Part shown: piece after piece, positions 8,933 through 17,630 of the stretch
Numbering within the stretch: the stretch's first letter is position 1
Layout of the letters: each line of letters opens with the position of its first letter
Source: CAZSLI01 sp964607705
Lineage (GTDB): Bacteria > Actinomycetota > Coriobacteriia > Anaerosomatales > PHET01
DNA length: 64,000 bases
Direction: 5' to 3'
Assembly (NCBI GenBank): GCA_964607705.1
Contig: CAZSLI010000003.1
Span: 1-64,000, forward strand
Made by a program: the position numbers and the translations under genes
Notes under the pieces: generated by a model
Told to the model about the DNA's origin: nothing
Databases searched by the model: none
What the model saw: only the letters and a program-made list of their open reading frames with translations

Positions 8933-11021
8933 CGTCGAGCTCCACGGCGGCCGATGCCGGGGCTACACGTAGCAGCACCCAATCGCCTTGCCGGTCGACT
9001 TCGCGGGCCGCCGCTTCAAGCCCGGGACCGACGCGGTCGACCTGGGTGATCACGAGCGTTGCCCCCAAGGCCTCAGCGGCCCGCCTGGCCTCCCCCTCTG
9101 TGTTCGCCGCGACGAGGTCCGCGATGAGATGCTTGCGGCGGACGACCTCCTTGGGCATCGATGCGGCCACGTCGTTGGCCCGCTCGAGCACACTGCGCCG
9201 ACCACCGATGCCGCTCACCCACATGATGGAATCGTTGTACGAGTCGTGGGCGACGACGTCGGACGGCGACGTACGAGACGCGAGGCGTTCGAGCAGCAGG
9301 TAGTAGCCGCGCGCGGCCCGCCGGTACGGTGACCAGTTGTCCGTCGGATTCGCCGCGAGCGAGCCGATGCCGAGCGCCGCCACAACTGCGATGCCGACGA
9401 CGACCAGCCAGGTATCCGTGCGCGGACCGGGATCCTTGGGCGCCAGAAGCGCGATGCCGGCCGCCGCAAGTGCGGCACCGAGCCAGGCGAGGTTCACGAC
9501 CGTGTGCGCCGAGATGTTCCAGGCCTCGTACCTGCCGGTGCCTGGCTGAACGAGCGTCAGCCCTATCAGCAGCGCCACGCCCGTGAACGCGGCGATGGTG
9601 ACGAGCGCCTCACGGGAAGCGCGGCCCGTCCTGCGCGGCACGAGCCAAATCGCGAGCAGCACGAGCAGCGCGCCGAGTAGTTGTATCGCCACGTAGGCGA
9701 CCACCATGAGCGCGTCCCCGACGAAGCCCATGCCTCCGAGGACCGGCGCGAGAGCGACAAGCGGGCTTGCCGTAGCACTCACCCGAAAGCTGTCGATGAG
9801 ATAGCGGCCGTAGGCACCCCACTGGACCGCGATGGGAGAGTCTCCGCTCCCCACCACCCAGGCACATGCGGCGAAGGTCACGACCCCGGTGATTCCCGCG
9901 AGCACCGCCGAGCGCAGTGGCCACCAGCGCCTGATGGCCCCCACGATCACCATGATCGCGAACGCCGGAGCGAAGGCGAGCGCGGTGTTGGCCTTGGCGA
10001 TGAGCGTCGCCGCAGCGAAAAGGGCGGCGAGGCAGAGCCTCTCGGTCTGTCGCTCCTCTCCGGCGGCGGCTAGAAGAGCGAGGCTCGCGGCGCAGAACGC
10101 GACGGCAAGGGCCGCAGGCGGATTCGTGAGAAAGTACAGGACGCCACGAACTCCCCAGCCGTACGCCTGCGGCGACAGAGCGAGCAGCCCGTAGAGCCCG
10201 AGCATGATGGCCACGCCGATGGGTGCGGCGATGCGGCGCCGGGCCACCGCTGCTGCAGCGACGCCTACCGAGACGAGGAACCCGGCGAAGACCGCGGGTG
10301 CAAGAAACTGGAAGAAGGCATCGTCCTGCGGAACAGGAAGCGCCGAGAGCATCGTCGCGACCAGGCTCGTGAACCCCGGGTGATAGGGCGGCGAAGGAAC
10401 CCCTGCCAGGAAGGGCAACTCACGCATCGGCGCCCCGTGCAGCATGACCTGCTTCACCATCGCGAGATGCTGCATGAGATCGACGTGCCGGATGAACCGG
10501 ACCGACTTCGAGGTCTGCACCAGCCACTCGTTGTTGAAGGTCGCTACGCGCAACGCCGCGGCTATCGCGAGCAGGTCGAGCATCGCTGCGGCGTCGGGAT
10601 GTGACCCGCCGTTGCGGTGCTCGAGCGCCACCAGCCCGAGCCCAGCGGCCCCTGCCAGCGCGAGCGCCCAGAAGATCGCCGCAAGTGGAACGACCGGCGC
10701 AGCGACCGTGGCCACCAGCGTCCACAGCGCGAAACCGACCGCGAAGCGCGTCGAGTGCGGCGGCAACCAAGGCGGCAGACCGCCGAGCATGCGCAAGACA
10801 AGCTGCCCCATACCGAACATCAGCCCAGAGGTCGCCACGATCATGGCGACATGCGCGACCGATAGCTCTCCGGTCGAGACCGTCAGTATGGTCCAGCCCA
10901 GGAGCCCGGCCGCAGCGACGGCAGCCGTCAGTGAGAGCGCTCGATTGACGCCGCTTCGCTCGGCGCCGGAGACGGGGTCCTCGGCAGGCTTTGGGCTTGG
11001 CGAGGTGCTAGAGGGAGGCAA
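8922..11021 (-). CDS. Large polytopic membrane protein, glycosyltransferase-like
   Basis: A 699-residue protein with about fourteen hydrophobic segments and a C-terminal soluble part of about 130 residues (from YRRAARGYYLLLERLASR). The stretch RHVDLMQHLAMVKQVMLHG, followed by a YHPGFTS motif, resembles the luminal loop of GT-C type transferases acting on lipid-linked sugars. The soluble end includes VVAHDSYNDSIMWVSGIGGR, seen in related uncharacterised actinobacterial proteins. The TTG start at 11021 has GGAGAGG just upstream and overlaps hemL by 14 nt; the true start could be further in. I call it glycosyltransferase-like from topology and neighbours only. Confidence 0.6.
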   Translation of the reverse strand: MPPSSTSPSPKPAEDPVSGAERSGVNRALSLTAAVAAAGLLGWTILTVSTGELSVAHVAMIVATSGLMFGMGQLVLRMLGGLPPWLPPHSTRFAVGFALWTLVATVAAPVVPLAAIFWALALAGAAGLGLVALEHRNGGSHPDAAAMLDLLAIAAALRVATFNNEWLVQTSKSVRFIRHVDLMQHLAMVKQVMLHGAPMRELPFLAGVPSPPYHPGFTSLVATMLSALPVPQDDAFFQFLAPAVFAGFLVSVGVAAAAVARRRIAAPIGVAIMLGLYGLLALSPQAYGWGVRGVLYFLTNPPAALAVAFCAASLALLAAAGEERQTERLCLAALFAAATLIAKANTALAFAPAFAIMVIVGAIRRWWPLRSAVLAGITGVVTFAACAWVVGSGDSPIAVQWGAYGRYLIDSFRVSATASPLVALAPVLGGMGFVGDALMVVAYVAIQLLGALLVLLAIWLVPRRTGRASREALVTIAAFTGVALLIGLTLVQPGTGRYEAWNISAHTVVNLAWLGAALAAAGIALLAPKDPGPRTDTWLVVVGIAVVAALGIGSLAANPTDNWSPYRRAARGYYLLLERLASRTSPSDVVAHDSYNDSIMWVSGIGGRRSVLERANDVAASMPKEVVRRKHLIADLVAANTEGEARRAAEALGATLVITQVDRVGPGLEAAAREVDRQGDWVLLRVAPASAAVELDDGR

Positions 11022-12291
11022 GGACCTCTCCGGCCGCCGACACGAAGCTCTCGATCTCCTCGTCGGTGTGCGCGAGCGAGACGAAGCACGCCTCGAACTG
11101 GCTCGGCGCCATCCAGAAGCCCTTCTCGAGCATGCCGCGGAAGAACGCCCCGTACTTCTCGGTATCGCTCGTCGAGGCGGTCGCCCAGCTGGAGACCTCG
11201 AGGTGCGTGAAGAACATCGTCGACATCGAGCCGACGCGGTTGCAGTGCGTGTGGATGGCGGCGCTGCCTGCCGCGCGGCACAGGCCGTCGGCGAGCTTCT
11301 TGCCCTTGCGGTCGAGCTCCTCGTAGACGCCCGGCTCGGACAGCGCGGCGATCGTCGCCAGCCCGGCCACCATGGCGACCGGGTTGCCTGAGAGCGTACC
11401 CGCCTGGTAGACGGGACCGACGGGCGCGAGCTTCTCCATGATCTCGGCCTTACCGCCGAACGCGCCGACCGGGAAGCCGCCGCCGATGATCTTGCCGAGT
11501 GTCGTGAGGTCCGGCGTCACGCCGTAAAGCTCCTGCGCGCCGCCGAGCGCCACGCGGAAGCCCGAGATGACCTCGTCGAAGATGAGAACGACGCCGTGCT
11601 GGTCGCACAGGTCGCGGAGCCCCTGCAGGAAGCCGGCCTTGGGCGGCACGACGCCCATGTTGCCGGCGATCGGCTCGAGGATGATGGCCGCTACCTGCTC
11701 GCCCTGCGCCTCAAGGGCTTCCTTCACCGCATCGATGTCGTTATACGGGAGCACGATGGTGTCTGCAGCAGCGCCCTGCGTGACACCCGGCGTGCTCGGG
11801 ATGCCGAGCGTCAGGAGCCCCGAGCCGGCCGCCACGAGCAGCGCATCGGAGTGGCCGTGGTAGTTGCCGTCGAACTTGATGAACTTCTCGCGGCCGGTGT
11901 AGCCGCGGGCGAGGCGGATGGCGCTCATCGTCGCCTCGGTGCCGCTGGAGACGAACCGCACCATCTCGATGCTCGGCACCGCGTTGACGACAGCCTCGGC
12001 GGCGGCGATCTCGACACACGTCGGCGCGCCGAAGCTCGTCCCGCGGTCGAGCTGCTCGCGTACCGCATCGAGCACGGGCTCGTAGCCGTAGCCGAGGATC
12101 ATCGGCCCCCAGCTCTGGACGAAGTCGACGTACTCGCGACCGTCGACATCCCAGATGTGGCTACCCTTGGCGCGGTCGACGAAGCGTGGCTCGATGCCCA
12201 CCGACTTGTAGGCGCGTACCGGCGAATTGACGCCGCCGGGGATCAGTTTGCAGGCTGCCGAGAACGACTCGGGCGACGTGGGGCTCGTCAT
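11008..12291 (-). CDS. hemL: Glutamate-1-semialdehyde 2,1-aminomutase
   Basis: PLP enzyme that converts glutamate-1-semialdehyde (the HemA product) into 5-aminolevulinate. The 427-residue product has the family's N-terminal PGGVNSPVRAYK, the SSGTEATMSAIRLAR block that binds the cofactor phosphate, DEVISGFR, and the PLP lysine in TTLGKIIGGGFPVGAFGG. Length and motifs are complete. It is separated from hemA by 13 kb here and sits in a different gene neighbourhood, between glycosyltransferase-like genes and a receiver-like gene, so regulation may be separate from the main heme cluster. Confidence 0.96.
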   Translation of the reverse strand: MTSPTSPESFSAACKLIPGGVNSPVRAYKSVGIEPRFVDRAKGSHIWDVDGREYVDFVQSWGPMILGYGYEPVLDAVREQLDRGTSFGAPTCVEIAAAEAVVNAVPSIEMVRFVSSGTEATMSAIRLARGYTGREKFIKFDGNYHGHSDALLVAAGSGLLTLGIPSTPGVTQGAAADTIVLPYNDIDAVKEALEAQGEQVAAIILEPIAGNMGVVPPKAGFLQGLRDLCDQHGVVLIFDEVISGFRVALGGAQELYGVTPDLTTLGKIIGGGFPVGAFGGKAEIMEKLAPVGPVYQAGTLSGNPVAMVAGLATIAALSEPGVYEELDRKGKKLADGLCRAAGSAAIHTHCNRVGSMSTMFFTHLEVSSWATASTSDTEKYGAFFRGMLEKGFWMAPSQFEACFVSLAHTDEEIESFVSAAGEVLASL

Positions 12292-12420
12292 GGCGGGGCC
12301 TTTCGACTCAAGCTGCGGGCGGCGAGGCGCGCCACGCGCTGCAGCGGGGGTAGGGCGTAAGCAAGTGTACCCGATGCAGAGGCGGGCGTTGGTCAGCGGA
12401 TCAGACCGCGAATCGTCCTG
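12292..12420. promoter_or_regulatory. hemL upstream region
   Basis: This 129-nt spacer must hold the hemL promoter. On the minus strand GGGTACACTTGC offers a weak -10 (TACACT, 12368-12373). The GTTCAGGCAA element found upstream of hemA and ccmE is absent here. Confidence 0.25.
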
Positions 12421-12783
12421 TCACCCCTTGAACGAAAGATGCTTCAGGACCCATGCGAGTTCCTCGGGCTTCACGAAGAGTGCGTAGGGCAGCGCCTCCT
12501 TCATGAGCGCCACCTGATCAGCACTACCGCCGAGAAAGACCATCAGCGGCTTGGGGAAGTCCTCTTCTTGGGTGAGTCGGAGACCGAGCGCTCGCGCGTC
12601 ATCGGCAGCAGGGCCTTCGAGGGAGATCACCGCAGCGATGGGTCGGCAGTCGGCGGCACGATCGTAGGCGTCCTCGGCGTTCGGCGCGGAGATGACGGTG
12701 CCCCAACCGCGCTCGCCATAGGGCCGCGCCAGCTCCTCGGCGGCGATGACGTCACTGTGGACGAAGTAGAGCGTCTCGGCCAT
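12421..12783 (-). CDS. Receiver-like protein without a phospho-acceptor aspartate
   Basis: A 120-residue single-domain protein that reads like a CheY-type receiver: an initial strand ETLYFVHSD, a central strand IAAVISLEG where the acceptor Asp usually lies, a strand PLMVFLGG, and an ending YALFVKPEELAWVLKHL that matches the conserved Lys-Pro and last helix of receivers. At the acceptor position I see Ser/Glu instead of Asp, so phosphorylation is unlikely. It could be a pseudo-receiver that binds a partner or a small ligand. No kinase gene is adjacent; hemL follows 129 nt downstream. Confidence 0.55.
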   Translation of the reverse strand: MAETLYFVHSDVIAAEELARPYGERGWGTVISAPNAEDAYDRAADCRPIAAVISLEGPAADDARALGLRLTQEEDFPKPLMVFLGGSADQVALMKEALPYALFVKPEELAWVLKHLSFKG

Positions 12784-12884
12784 ACGCGCCCCCGTTCAGA
12801 GGGAGACGGACTGCCTGCTACTTCGTTATGTGCCGCTTCTCCCCTGCCCGCGTCAAGCGCGATTCGGCAAGCGGGATGCCCCGA

Positions 12885-13259
12885 TCAGCTGAGCGCGACG
12901 ATGATGACGCCCACGACAACCATGAAGATGCCGATCCACTGGGCCGGAGTGATCCACTCGCCCAGCTTGATAACGGCAAGGGCGGCGACGCCCACGTAGG
13001 ACAGTCCGAGAAACGGGTACGCCACAGAGAGCGGCACGGTCGCGAGCGCGAGAATCCAACTCATTCCCGACACGACGTAGAGCACGAAACCGATCCACAC
13101 GGTGGGCACGCGCACCACGTCGAGGACGAGCTTCGTGGGCTGCCGAAGCCTCGCGCCATCGATGGGGCCGACTGCGATCATCCCGGCGCGCAGCGTCGTC
13201 TGCCCCGCCACGACGAGCGTGACCGATGCCAGCACATAGACGAGCCCGTGCCAGTTCAC
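12885..13259 (-). CDS. Small EamA/SMR-type transporter subunit
   Basis: A 124-residue protein with four hydrophobic helices, typical of half-size drug/metabolite transporters such as ArnE/ArnF or EmrE. The pattern WILALATVPLSVAYPFLGLS is the family's signature (aromatic and proline in the third helix region). The GTG start at 13259 has AAGGAGG 5 nt upstream and overlaps the TGA of the preceding gene by 4 nt. That preceding gene encodes a second protein of the same kind, so the two probably form a heterodimeric flippase. The nearby GT2 gene suggests a lipid-linked sugar as substrate, which is inference. Confidence 0.75.
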   Translation of the reverse strand: MNWHGLVYVLASVTLVVAGQTTLRAGMIAVGPIDGARLRQPTKLVLDVVRVPTVWIGFVLYVVSGMSWILALATVPLSVAYPFLGLSYVGVAALAVIKLGEWITPAQWIGIFMVVVGVIIVALS

Positions 13260-13690
13260 GTGGTCCTCCTTGCCCGGTACGGCGCCGCCCCGAGCCATCC
13301 CACGAGCAGCACGCCGAGGACGAGCAACGCCACGCCGAACCAGCGCATCGGCGGCACCGGTTCACCCGAGAGCCACGCCAGCATGACCACCAGCACGTAG
13401 CCGCTCGCACCGAGCGGGTAGGCGACGGACACCTGCAGCCGCGAGAGCACGCCGAGCCACAGGACGGAGGAGACCGCGTAGGCGAAGAGGCCGGCGAGAA
13501 CCGCCGGAGTGGTGAAGGCGTGGGCGAGCGTGTCGATGACGGACAGACCGCCCAGCGACTTTGCGCCCGCGCGGATCAGCAGCTGGGCCACGGCGCCTGT
13601 GACTACGGATGCGAGCGCGATGAACAGAGTGGCAACGGGGACGGCGACGCGGTTCGTCTTGGCGACCTTCGAGATGACCCGGCCGTAGGC
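13256..13690 (-). CDS. EamA/SMR-type transporter subunit, 5' part lost in the sequence gap
   Basis: The visible 144 residues include four helices with the signature LWLGVLSRLQVSVAYPLGAS, like the downstream partner gene, and end in YRARRTT. No ATG, GTG or TTG suitable as a start is present before the first helix, so the start lies in the N gap, or in sequence missing there. The reading frame happens to stay open through the 100 Ns into the glycosyltransferase beyond, but the gap length is arbitrary, so I treat them as two separate genes. Its stop overlaps the start of the partner by 4 nt. Confidence 0.65.
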   Translation of the reverse strand, partial: AYGRVISKVAKTNRVAVPVATLFIALASVVTGAVAQLLIRAGAKSLGGLSVIDTLAHAFTTPAVLAGLFAYAVSSVLWLGVLSRLQVSVAYPLGASGYVLVVMLAWLSGEPVPPMRWFGVALLVLGVLLVGWLGAAPYRARRTT

Positions 13691-13790
13691 NNNNNNNNNN
13701 NNNNNNNNNNNNNNNNNNNNNNNNNNNNNNNNNNNNNNNNNNNNNNNNNNNNNNNNNNNNNNNNNNNNNNNNNNNNNNNNNNNNNNNNNN
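13691..13790. other. Assembly gap (100 N)
   Basis: Exactly 100 unknown bases, the conventional placeholder for a gap of unknown size. It removes the 3' end of a GT2 glycosyltransferase gene and the 5' end of a transporter gene. Confidence 0.99.
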
Positions 13791-14224
13791 CGCGAGCCCT
13801 TGCGGTAGCGCGAGGCGATGACGACGTCGTAGCCGGCGTCGACCTGCGCGAGCATCGAGGGCGCATAGACCGGGTCCTGAGTGAGGTCGGCGTCGAGGGT
13901 GATGACGACGTCGTCTTCGGCGGCCCGTTCGCTTGCCTCGCGGAGTCCTCGGCGGATCGTGTAGCCGAGGCCGCGATTGGGTTCGTTGCGCAGGACCTCG
14001 ACCGGAAGGCCAGCTTCGGCCTTCGCGCGAGCACGGCTGCCGGTCTCGTCCCCGCTTCCGTCATCGACGACGATGAGCCGCCAATCCCACTCCTCGGCGG
14101 CACTGACCTCGGCGATGCGGTCGATGAGGTCCTCGATCGAGGCCTCTTCGTTGTAGGCGGGAAGCACCCACCAGACGCGCCGAGTGGCGGTGGTCGTGTT
14201 GTCGGGATGCGCGGTCGGATTCAT
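13791..14224 (-). CDS. Glycosyltransferase family 2 (dolichyl/polyprenyl-phosphate sugar synthase type), 3' end in gap
   Basis: The first 144 residues of a GT-A fold enzyme: VWWVLPAYNEEASIEDLI, then RLIVVDDGSGDETGSRA, EPNRGLGYTIRRGL, and the metal-binding region VVITLDADLTQDP, finishing in SRYRKGS at the gap edge. These are hallmarks of enzymes that move mannose, glucose or N-acetylglucosamine from a nucleotide onto polyprenyl phosphate. I used the ATG at 14224; upstream sequence in the same frame is Arg/Pro-rich out-of-frame type. It precedes two small flippase-like genes, a combination seen in lipid-sugar modification systems. Confidence 0.8.
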
Positions 14225-14273
14225 CGCGGGAAGTATACAGGAGCGCGTGCGCGACGGCGCTCCGGCGTGCGGT

Positions 14274-15917
14274 CTACGGAGCGGGCGTGGACTCCAGCGC
14301 CGAGAGACGCCAGACGCGGCCGCGAAGCCCGCGCGCCGGTTCCTCGGCGACGGCGAAGCGGGTCTTGATGACGCCGAGGAGCCGCTGCGTCGACGCATCG
14401 CCTGGCTGGTAGAGGTCGGTCGTCACGACCACGTCGCCAGGCTGCAGGCGTCCGAGCCATGCGTCGGGGCTCGCGACGAGACGGTCTCGCCAGGCGGCGT
14501 AGACGGGGACGGATGGCTCTGTGACGTCGACCCACGGCAGGACAACGCCGCGGGCGACATTGTCGAACACCACGTGGCGAGCGCCACGCGCGTACGCCTC
14601 AGGCGTGAGCACGGGGGCGTTTCGGGATAGGGCGACGTTCGCGAACGCCAGGTAGGCCGCGACGATCGCCACGAGTACCCACGGCTTCCGCAGTGCCGCC
14701 GCGCTGAGCACGCCGAGGCACACGGCCAGCACCGGCCAGGTCATAGCCAGATAGCGCGGGCCGGCCGCCGACGACAGCGCCGGGACGAGCAAGAACGCCG
14801 CAACGACCGGCACGGTGTTCCACGCGAGGAAGAAGAATGCGACCGCGCCGCGCCTCAACCGCGACGCCGGTTCGCCGGGCGCCCGGTGCCACGCACGCAC
14901 GGACAACGCGATGCCGACCAGGCCGAGTAGCGCGACGGCGGCGAGGCCCAGCGCCGGCCGGATGCCGATGGCGCTGAACGCGTCTCCCGCCGCGATGCGC
15001 GGCTCGCGCCCGAAGCCGAGCGCCTCCTGCAGCATCGTCGTGAGCACGGCCCAGCGCGCGCTCGCCGCCTGTCCGAACCCGCCGGCGCCCTCCTTGGAAG
15101 TACTGCCGGCCAAGAACCACGCACCAGGGGTCGCCGCGACCGACAGGGCGAGCGAAGCGGCAGCGACGCCTGCCGCGATGCCGGCCCGTCGCCAGCGGTC
15201 GCGACCGGTCAGCGCCAGCCACACGACGGCGCCACTGACCGGGATGAGCGCGTAGACGTGCGAGGCGAGCCCGAGTAGCGCTCCGGCGGCGAACGCCGCC
15301 AGGTCGACGGGCCGCAGCCGCTCCTCCTCGGCAAGACGATGGGTGGCCCACAGCACGAGTGTGCTTCCGAGGGCGAGCAGCTCGTACTGGCGCACGGTGA
15401 GGCCGGTGTCGATCGCGCCGGGGAGCAGGGCCCAGACGATGCCGGCGAGTGTTGCGGTGAACGGGTCGTCGGTCAGCCGCCAGGTCACTGCGAACACCAG
15501 CAGCGCGATGAAGACGGCGCCGGGGATGGCGAGCCACAGAGCGGCGTCGCGGGAGTAGCCAAGCGCGGCGACCCCCGCGTTCAGCAACACGAAGTACAGT
15601 GGCGGATGCCGGTCGTAGTCCCTGGTGGCGCGATAGGCCGCGGCCGGGTCGAACCCGTCGGGCTGCAAGAAGCGCTGCCATGCCGCAGCGGTCGCCCACT
15701 GCCCGTACGGCGCTCCCGCCTCGCGCCTCACCGAGTCGAGCGCCCCGCTCTTCCCCGCCGCGTGCAGGTAGCTGATCGCCTCATCGTGCTCGAGCGCGCG
15801 ATGCCGAGGAATCGCCGCCACGCGTGCGCCGACCACCACCGCCACGAGGACGGCAAGAAGCACCGCCAGCGTCAGCGGGCGGTGCTTCTCGGAATACCTT
15901 CGGTTCCCCTCGCGCAT
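14274..15917 (-). CDS. GT39/PMT-like membrane glycosyltransferase
   Basis: A 547-residue protein with about eleven hydrophobic segments. After the first helix the loop carries ALEHDEAIS (the acidic pair expected in GT-C enzymes) and further on DYDRHPPLYFVLL, a motif common to ArnT/PMT_2 family proteins. The soluble C-terminal 150 residues follow the last helix. Such enzymes move a sugar from a polyprenyl-phosphate carrier to an acceptor outside the membrane. It lies 49 nt upstream of the GT2 gene that may make the donor and 18 nt after the radical SAM gene. Acceptor and sugar are unknown. Confidence 0.72.
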   Translation of the reverse strand: MREGNRRYSEKHRPLTLAVLLAVLVAVVVGARVAAIPRHRALEHDEAISYLHAAGKSGALDSVRREAGAPYGQWATAAAWQRFLQPDGFDPAAAYRATRDYDRHPPLYFVLLNAGVAALGYSRDAALWLAIPGAVFIALLVFAVTWRLTDDPFTATLAGIVWALLPGAIDTGLTVRQYELLALGSTLVLWATHRLAEEERLRPVDLAAFAAGALLGLASHVYALIPVSGAVVWLALTGRDRWRRAGIAAGVAAASLALSVAATPGAWFLAGSTSKEGAGGFGQAASARWAVLTTMLQEALGFGREPRIAAGDAFSAIGIRPALGLAAVALLGLVGIALSVRAWHRAPGEPASRLRRGAVAFFFLAWNTVPVVAAFLLVPALSSAAGPRYLAMTWPVLAVCLGVLSAAALRKPWVLVAIVAAYLAFANVALSRNAPVLTPEAYARGARHVVFDNVARGVVLPWVDVTEPSVPVYAAWRDRLVASPDAWLGRLQPGDVVVTTDLYQPGDASTQRLLGVIKTRFAVAEEPARGLRGRVWRLSALESTPAP

Positions 15918-15935
15918 TCGACCCCCGGTGATGAG

Positions 15936-17417
15936 CTACTCGCCCGTGGTTGAGACGCCCATCTCCTCGGCGGCCTCATCTACCGAGCACTCGCCCTTCC
16001 AGGCGGGCGGCTCGTAGGCGCAGTACGGCTCGGCCTCGAGGTAGTCGCCGGTGATCTCAAGCGCGCGAGCACGGCAACCGCCGCAGACGGCCTTGAACTC
16101 ACAGGCGCCGCACTTGCCCTTGAGCAGCGAGTAGTCGCGCAGGTCGTTGAAGACCTTGCTCTCCGTCCAGATCTGGCTGAAGGGCTGCTCCTTGACGTTG
16201 CCGAGCTGCATGTCGAAGTAGCCGCACGGCTGGATGTCACCCACGTGGCTGATGAAGCAGAAGGTGATGCCGCCCAGGCAGCCGCGCGTCATCGCGTCGA
16301 GGCCGTACTCCTCGCGGGTGACCTTCTTGCCCTCGGCCTTGGCGAGCTGGCGGATGATGCGGTAGTAGTGCGGCGAGTCCGTCGGCTTGAAGTGCAGAGG
16401 GCTCGTCTTCTGGCGGTGATAGGCCCAGGTGAGCACGCGCTCGTACTCCTCGGGCGGAAGCTCCTTCTCGAGCATCTCGCTGCCGCGTCCCGTGGGGACG
16501 AGCATGAAGATGTGGAACGCGTCCACGCCAAGTGACTCGGCCAGGTCGTGGATCTGGTCGATCTGGCCAGCGTTCTCGGTGGTGACCGTGGTGTTGATCT
16601 GGACGCCGACGCCGTGGCGCTTGGCGATCTTGATGCCCTCGATCGACTGGTCGAAGCAGCCCTTCTGGCCGCGGAACGCGTCGTGCTCCTCGGCGGTGGC
16701 GAAGTCGATCGACACGCTGATGCGCGGGATGCCGTGCTCAGCCATCTTTGCGGCGATATCGTCGGTGATCATGGTGGCGTTCGTGCCGATGACCGGCATG
16801 GCGCCCTTCTCGTGGCAGTAGTCCACGATGTCCCAGATGTCCGGACGCATCAGCGGCTCGCCGCCGGTGAGGATGATGATCGGGTTGGAGATCGTGACGA
16901 TGTCGTCGATGACCGACTTGATCTGATCGAGCGACAGCTCGCCATGGTAGTGGCCGAACTCAGCGGCCGCGCGGCAGTGCGCGCAGCTCAGGTTGCACGA
17001 GCGGGTGATCTCCCACGCGATGATGCGCGGCGCCTTGATGCCCGTGCGCTCCTGGTAGGCGATCGCCTGCGGGCCGCCGCCGGGGCGGAAGCCCACCGAG
17101 CGCGCGCCACCGTGGCGCTGCCGCTCACCGGGACCGCCCGGAACGCCGCCCGGGTGCCCGCCGGGATGCCCCATAGGAACCCCTGCAGGATGCCCGCCGG
17201 GGTGCCCTGCCGGGCGCCCAGCCGGCGAGCCAGGTGTAGTCGACGGATGGGCGCCCGGCAGGGCACCTTCCCCAACAGGAATGCTCAGTCCAACTTCGCC
17301 GCAGCCCGCCTCGGCCTCGGCCATCTCCTGCTCATTTATGGTGCCAGCGTCCTCGCCGAACTCCTCTTCGAGCTCGAGGTCCGGACGCGCATCGGAATTG
17401 CCGACGTTGTCAGCCAT
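15936..17417 (-). CDS. Radical SAM/SPASM protein, AhbD-like, with His-Pro-Gly-rich N-terminal tract
   Basis: A 493-residue protein. Residues 1-50 are acidic; 52-103 are a His/Pro/Gly-rich tract with six His, built on GHPGGHP; from 130 the radical SAM core starts with PRIIAWEITRSCNLSCAHCR (cluster Cys at 141, 145, 148) and TGGEPLMRPD. The SPASM end has CGYF, CGACEFKAVCGGCRARA and a final YCAYEP. This pattern fits the heme synthase AhbD (Fe-coproporphyrin III decarboxylation), and to a lesser degree AhbC or another SPASM maturase. The surrounding heme genes support a tetrapyrrole role. I chose the ATG at 17417; the frame upstream is unlike coding sequence. The tract may bind metal. Confidence 0.72.
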   Translation of the reverse strand: MADNVGNSDARPDLELEEEFGEDAGTINEQEMAEAEAGCGEVGLSIPVGEGALPGAHPSTTPGSPAGRPAGHPGGHPAGVPMGHPGGHPGGVPGGPGERQRHGGARSVGFRPGGGPQAIAYQERTGIKAPRIIAWEITRSCNLSCAHCRAAAEFGHYHGELSLDQIKSVIDDIVTISNPIIILTGGEPLMRPDIWDIVDYCHEKGAMPVIGTNATMITDDIAAKMAEHGIPRISVSIDFATAEEHDAFRGQKGCFDQSIEGIKIAKRHGVGVQINTTVTTENAGQIDQIHDLAESLGVDAFHIFMLVPTGRGSEMLEKELPPEEYERVLTWAYHRQKTSPLHFKPTDSPHYYRIIRQLAKAEGKKVTREEYGLDAMTRGCLGGITFCFISHVGDIQPCGYFDMQLGNVKEQPFSQIWTESKVFNDLRDYSLLKGKCGACEFKAVCGGCRARALEITGDYLEAEPYCAYEPPAWKGECSVDEAAEEMGVSTTGE

Positions 17418-17505
17418 CAAGAACTGCCTTTCTGTCGGGTGAGACTCTCGCGGTAGGAAAGCGAATGCCACGCCGAAATCACGGTCGGACGCGGTGCGCT
17501 GTCGT

Positions 17506-17511
17506 AGTATA
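17506..17511 (-). promoter_or_regulatory. Candidate -10 of the radical SAM gene
   Basis: TATACT on the minus strand, about 90 nt before the ATG, within the divergent spacer 17418-17630. No clear -35 accompanies it. Confidence 0.35.
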
Positions 17512-17630
17512 GCCACCCGCGCGCGAACACTCACCCCCGCGTGCGTGCGGCGGCAACTCGCGCCAACAGCTACAATCGCCTCGGACTCCGCCTTCCTCGT
17601 GCGGCGGCAGCAACGACCAGAGGTGATCGC

